In this document: positions 5,154-7,233 of the stretch, piece after piece
Layout of the letters: each line of letters starts with the position of its first letter
How positions within the stretch are numbered: position 1 is the stretch's first letter
Assembly (NCBI GenBank): GCA_027296925.1
Contig: JAPUIP010000578.1
Location: forward strand, 1 to 7,233
Reading direction: 5' to 3'
From: Candidatus Poribacteria bacterium
GTDB taxonomy: Bacteria; Poribacteria; WGA-4E; PCPOR2b
Length of the DNA: 7,233 nt
Translations under genes and position numbers: made by a program
The notes under the pieces: generated by a model
Databases searched by the model: none
Seen by the model: the letters and a program-made list of their open reading frames with translations, nothing else
What the model was told of the DNA's origin: nothing

Positions 5154-7232
5154 CTACGTCGTCGCGCCGTGCTGGCGTAGAATTCCGGCGATCTCCGTCT
5201 GTCCTTTCTTTTCTGCCCACGCCAGCGGCCTTGCCCACGGGGCGTCTGCCAGATTCGCATCGGCGCCACGTTCAAGTAGGAACGCGGCTAGCTTTTTCTG
5301 GCCGAATCGTGCCGCCCAACCCAGCGGAGTTGATTTGAGTTTGCGCTCTGTCGCATTGATGTCAGCGCCGTGGTCCAGCAGCAGACCTGCAAACTCAACG
5401 ACTTCTTCTGCCGTATGCCCGTATGTCACAGGGTTGCAACTCTTGCCTGCGAGATGATGCAAAATTGTGAAGTTGAATCGCTCATCGCGGGGATTTCTCA
5501 GATTTGGGTTGACCCCGTGGCTGAGCAACATCTCTAAAATCGTGATGTAGTCGCGGCGATCGAAACCGTCATTGTTGATTTTCAGGTTTCCTAGCCGCCA
5601 ACCCCGGACTGCCTGTGCCAGAAGGTCGAACCCTTTTGCATCATCGTATTGCGGATTCTCGCGCAAGACCTGGCCCACGATTCCAGTGTTGCCCGCCAGA
5701 ATCGCGCTCCACAATAGCCCATCACGCTCCGAAGCATCCCCGTGCAGCCTCTCTGAAAGTGCGGCAAGATTGTTCGTCAAGCAGTAACTCAACGCGTCAG
5801 CAACCGCGCCGTACTGAAACATGAGGTCGGCTATGCGCTTGTGCCCGTATTGATACGCCCAACAGACGGCGTTACCTGATGCGTAGACAGCCGTGTTGGG
5901 ATTTGCTCCCCGTTCCAGCAGCAATTCGACGACATCGTAGTGACCACGATTTGCCGCGAGCCACAGCGGATGCCCCCACTGCTTCACCGTCTCCCCTGCA
6001 ACATCGATATCAAACGGCGAATCCGGATCGGCGCCAGAGTCGAGGAGCAGCCGGACAACCTTCGTATGCCCCTGAAAACAGGTGACGACCAGTGGGTTCT
6101 CGTAGTCTGCCCAAAATGGGCTTCTGCTTTTGAAAGCTCCGGTGTTATCGCTGCCGGCATCTAACATCCGCTTCACCCCAGTGACATCGCCGACGCCGCA
6201 GGCGACCCAGAGGTCGTACTTTGCACCGCGAGCAATCAACGCGCCCGCAATGATGGCGTAGGTTTTGTACATCGCATCAGGCGCCTTCCAACTGTGCGCC
6301 AGGCAGTGATGAATGGGACGACTTCCATCTGCCGCATGATGATCGATCTCGGCGCCTCGGTCCAGCAACTCGAGAATCAGTGGTAAATCGCCGCGGTGAA
6401 CGGCTTTGAAAAGCGCGGTCTGTCCGCCTTTGTCCGTTGCGTTGATGAGCGCTGCATCCTCAGCGAGCGCGGCTCCGACGCCCGGCGTATCGCCGGAATT
6501 CACGGCTTGGATGAACGCCTCCCCTTTGGAGGTCGTGCCTCGCTCTTCCTTAAGCCACCCCTCAATCACGTCGACGACGGCGGTATGCTCACGGTCTTTG
6601 GCTAGCGTCAATGCACCGGTCGCCTCACGGTGCGGATAGATTCCATTGAGCGGATCGGCCCCCGCCTCCAACAGGACGCGCACAATGTCAGCATGTCCCT
6701 CTTCCGCTGCGAAATGGATGGGCTGATGCTCATTATTTGAAGCAATATCCTGCTTCGCCAACTCGGGCTTGACCGCGAGGATCTCCTTAACTCGTTGAAG
6801 GTCGCCGGCCTGTGCTGCGTTACAGATGCCGACTGCATTAACAAACGAATCGTCACGGGATGGGGCGTTTTCATGAAGTGTTTTCTGGGTCATTTCTAAC
6901 ATCCTTTCCTTGAGTTTCTTTCGTGATGACCGCAATCGATTTTTGACCGTATCGAGGGAAACCTCTAAGAAGGCGGCGATGTCGCGCTGGCGATACCCGC
7001 TAATGTAAAAGAGCGTCGTGATGCTTCGCTCCTCGTTGGACAGCCCGGCTAACGCGGCTATCACCCGGTCTTTCGTCTCGGTTTCTATGAGGATCTCGTC
7101 CGGCTGCTTTTCGGGTGATGGTACATCGATGGCGGCCTCAAGCGCAATGGTTGCTAACTGTTTCCGCCGACGGAGGCGATCGCAATGCTTGAAGACCAAG
7201 CGTCGGAGCCATGACGGCCAGGCGATCGGCTC
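5154..7232 (-). CDS. ECF-type sigma factor fused to C-terminal ankyrin repeats (5' end beyond window)
   Basis: The - strand frame is open to the right edge, so the N-terminus is missing; 692 codons are visible. The TTG at 7199 is not a credible start, because in-frame codons upstream (ending PSWLRR) continue the end of sigma-70 region 2, which carries on as LVFKHCDRLRRRK. Counting from the TTG codon, region 4 covers about 43-100 (DNA about 6900-7073). Its helix-turn-helix is GYRQRDIAAFLEVSLDTVKN and then RLRSSRKKLKERM, the normal promoter -35 reading module. A linker (about 101-120, LHENAPSRDD) leads into about a dozen degenerate ankyrin repeats from about 124 to 680. The clearest are PIHFAAEEGHADIVRVLLEA (160-179), TALFKAVHRGDLPLILELLD (261-280), PLVVTCFQGHTKVVRLLLDS (369-388), PLWLAANRGHYDVVELLLER (411-430) and PLGWAARFGQKKLAAFLLER (625-644). 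The ankyrin part probably binds a protein partner that controls the sigma domain; this is inferred. The gene converges on the + strand operon and no anti-sigma gene is visible. The stop is TAG at 5154-5156. Confidence 0.9.
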   Translation of the reverse strand, partial: EPIAWPSWLRRLVFKHCDRLRRRKQLATIALEAAIDVPSPEKQPDEILIETETKDRVIAALAGLSNEERSITTLFYISGYRQRDIAAFLEVSLDTVKNRLRSSRKKLKERMLEMTQKTLHENAPSRDDSFVNAVGICNAAQAGDLQRVKEILAVKPELAKQDIASNNEHQPIHFAAEEGHADIVRVLLEAGADPLNGIYPHREATGALTLAKDREHTAVVDVIEGWLKEERGTTSKGEAFIQAVNSGDTPGVGAALAEDAALINATDKGGQTALFKAVHRGDLPLILELLDRGAEIDHHAADGSRPIHHCLAHSWKAPDAMYKTYAIIAGALIARGAKYDLWVACGVGDVTGVKRMLDAGSDNTGAFKSRSPFWADYENPLVVTCFQGHTKVVRLLLDSGADPDSPFDIDVAGETVKQWGHPLWLAANRGHYDVVELLLERGANPNTAVYASGNAVCWAYQYGHKRIADLMFQYGAVADALSYCLTNNLAALSERLHGDASERDGLLWSAILAGNTGIVGQVLRENPQYDDAKGFDLLAQAVRGWRLGNLKINNDGFDRRDYITILEMLLSHGVNPNLRNPRDERFNFTILHHLAGKSCNPVTYGHTAEEVVEFAGLLLDHGADINATERKLKSTPLGWAARFGQKKLAAFLLERGADANLADAPWARPLAWAEKKGQTEIAGILRQHGATT

Positions 7233-7233
7233 T

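Noticed and set aside
5011..5238. 75-codon - strand frame overlapping the end of the ankyrin gene
   Set aside because: It overlaps the real C-terminal ankyrin repeat in another frame and crosses the terminator; peptide composition is unstructured.
7197..7199. TTG at 7199 as the start of the sigma-ankyrin gene
   Set aside because: Eleven more in-frame codons to the window edge continue sigma region 2 (PSWLRR), so the real start lies beyond the edge.

Overview
The window looks like part of a chromosome from an uncultivated, free-living heterotrophic bacterium with moderately high GC content (roughly the mid-50s percent by eye). It carries a CE7-type esterase, a LarA/DUF2088 protein, a divergent Gfo/Idh/MocA oxidoreductase and an ECF sigma factor fused to ankyrin repeats. 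That mix recalls Candidatus Poribacteria, Planctomycetota and similar lineages. This placement is inferred from gene content and is weak; no rRNA or marker gene is present.

Positions 1-4757 hold five genes on the + strand, separated by gaps of 18, 115, 28 and 32 nt, four of them preceded by recognisable Shine-Dalgarno sequences: (i) the C-terminal part of a CE7 esterase paralogue lacking two of the three catalytic-triad residues, (ii) a complete CE7 esterase with the full Ser-Asp-His triad, (iii) a two-domain cupin, (iv) a LarA-like (nickel-dependent 2-hydroxyacid racemase superfamily) protein with several substituted active-site positions, and (v) a Gfo/Idh/MocA-type oxidoreductase with EVT in place of the usual EKP. 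They plausibly form one operon that deacylates a sugar or sugar acid and then epimerises, oxidises or reduces it. The substrate cannot be read from the sequence.

Positions 4758-5153 contain no intact gene but are not empty. A 31-residue stretch resembling the N-terminus of a TIM-barrel sugar phosphate isomerase/epimerase stops at 4888. There a 228-bp segment begins, bounded by 28-nt imperfect terminal inverted repeats (22 of 28 positions Watson-Crick paired plus one G-T) and containing internal hairpins. A strong intrinsic terminator on the + strand follows one base later (5117-5143). The simplest reading is a small insertion element or MITE-like relic that cut off a sixth operon gene; a structured, terminated RNA is the alternative.

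Positions 5154-7232 hold, on the - strand and convergent with the operon, a long open frame that enters from beyond the right edge. It reads end of sigma-70 region 2, sigma region 4 (helix-turn-helix), a short linker, then about 560 residues of degenerate ankyrin repeats: an ECF sigma factor with a built-in protein-interaction module. No anti-sigma factor is visible.

The most notable points are the pairing of a catalytically intact esterase with an apparently dead one, the unusual LarA and Gfo/Idh active sites within one operon, the inverted-repeat element at the truncated isomerase fragment, and the sigma-ankyrin fusion.
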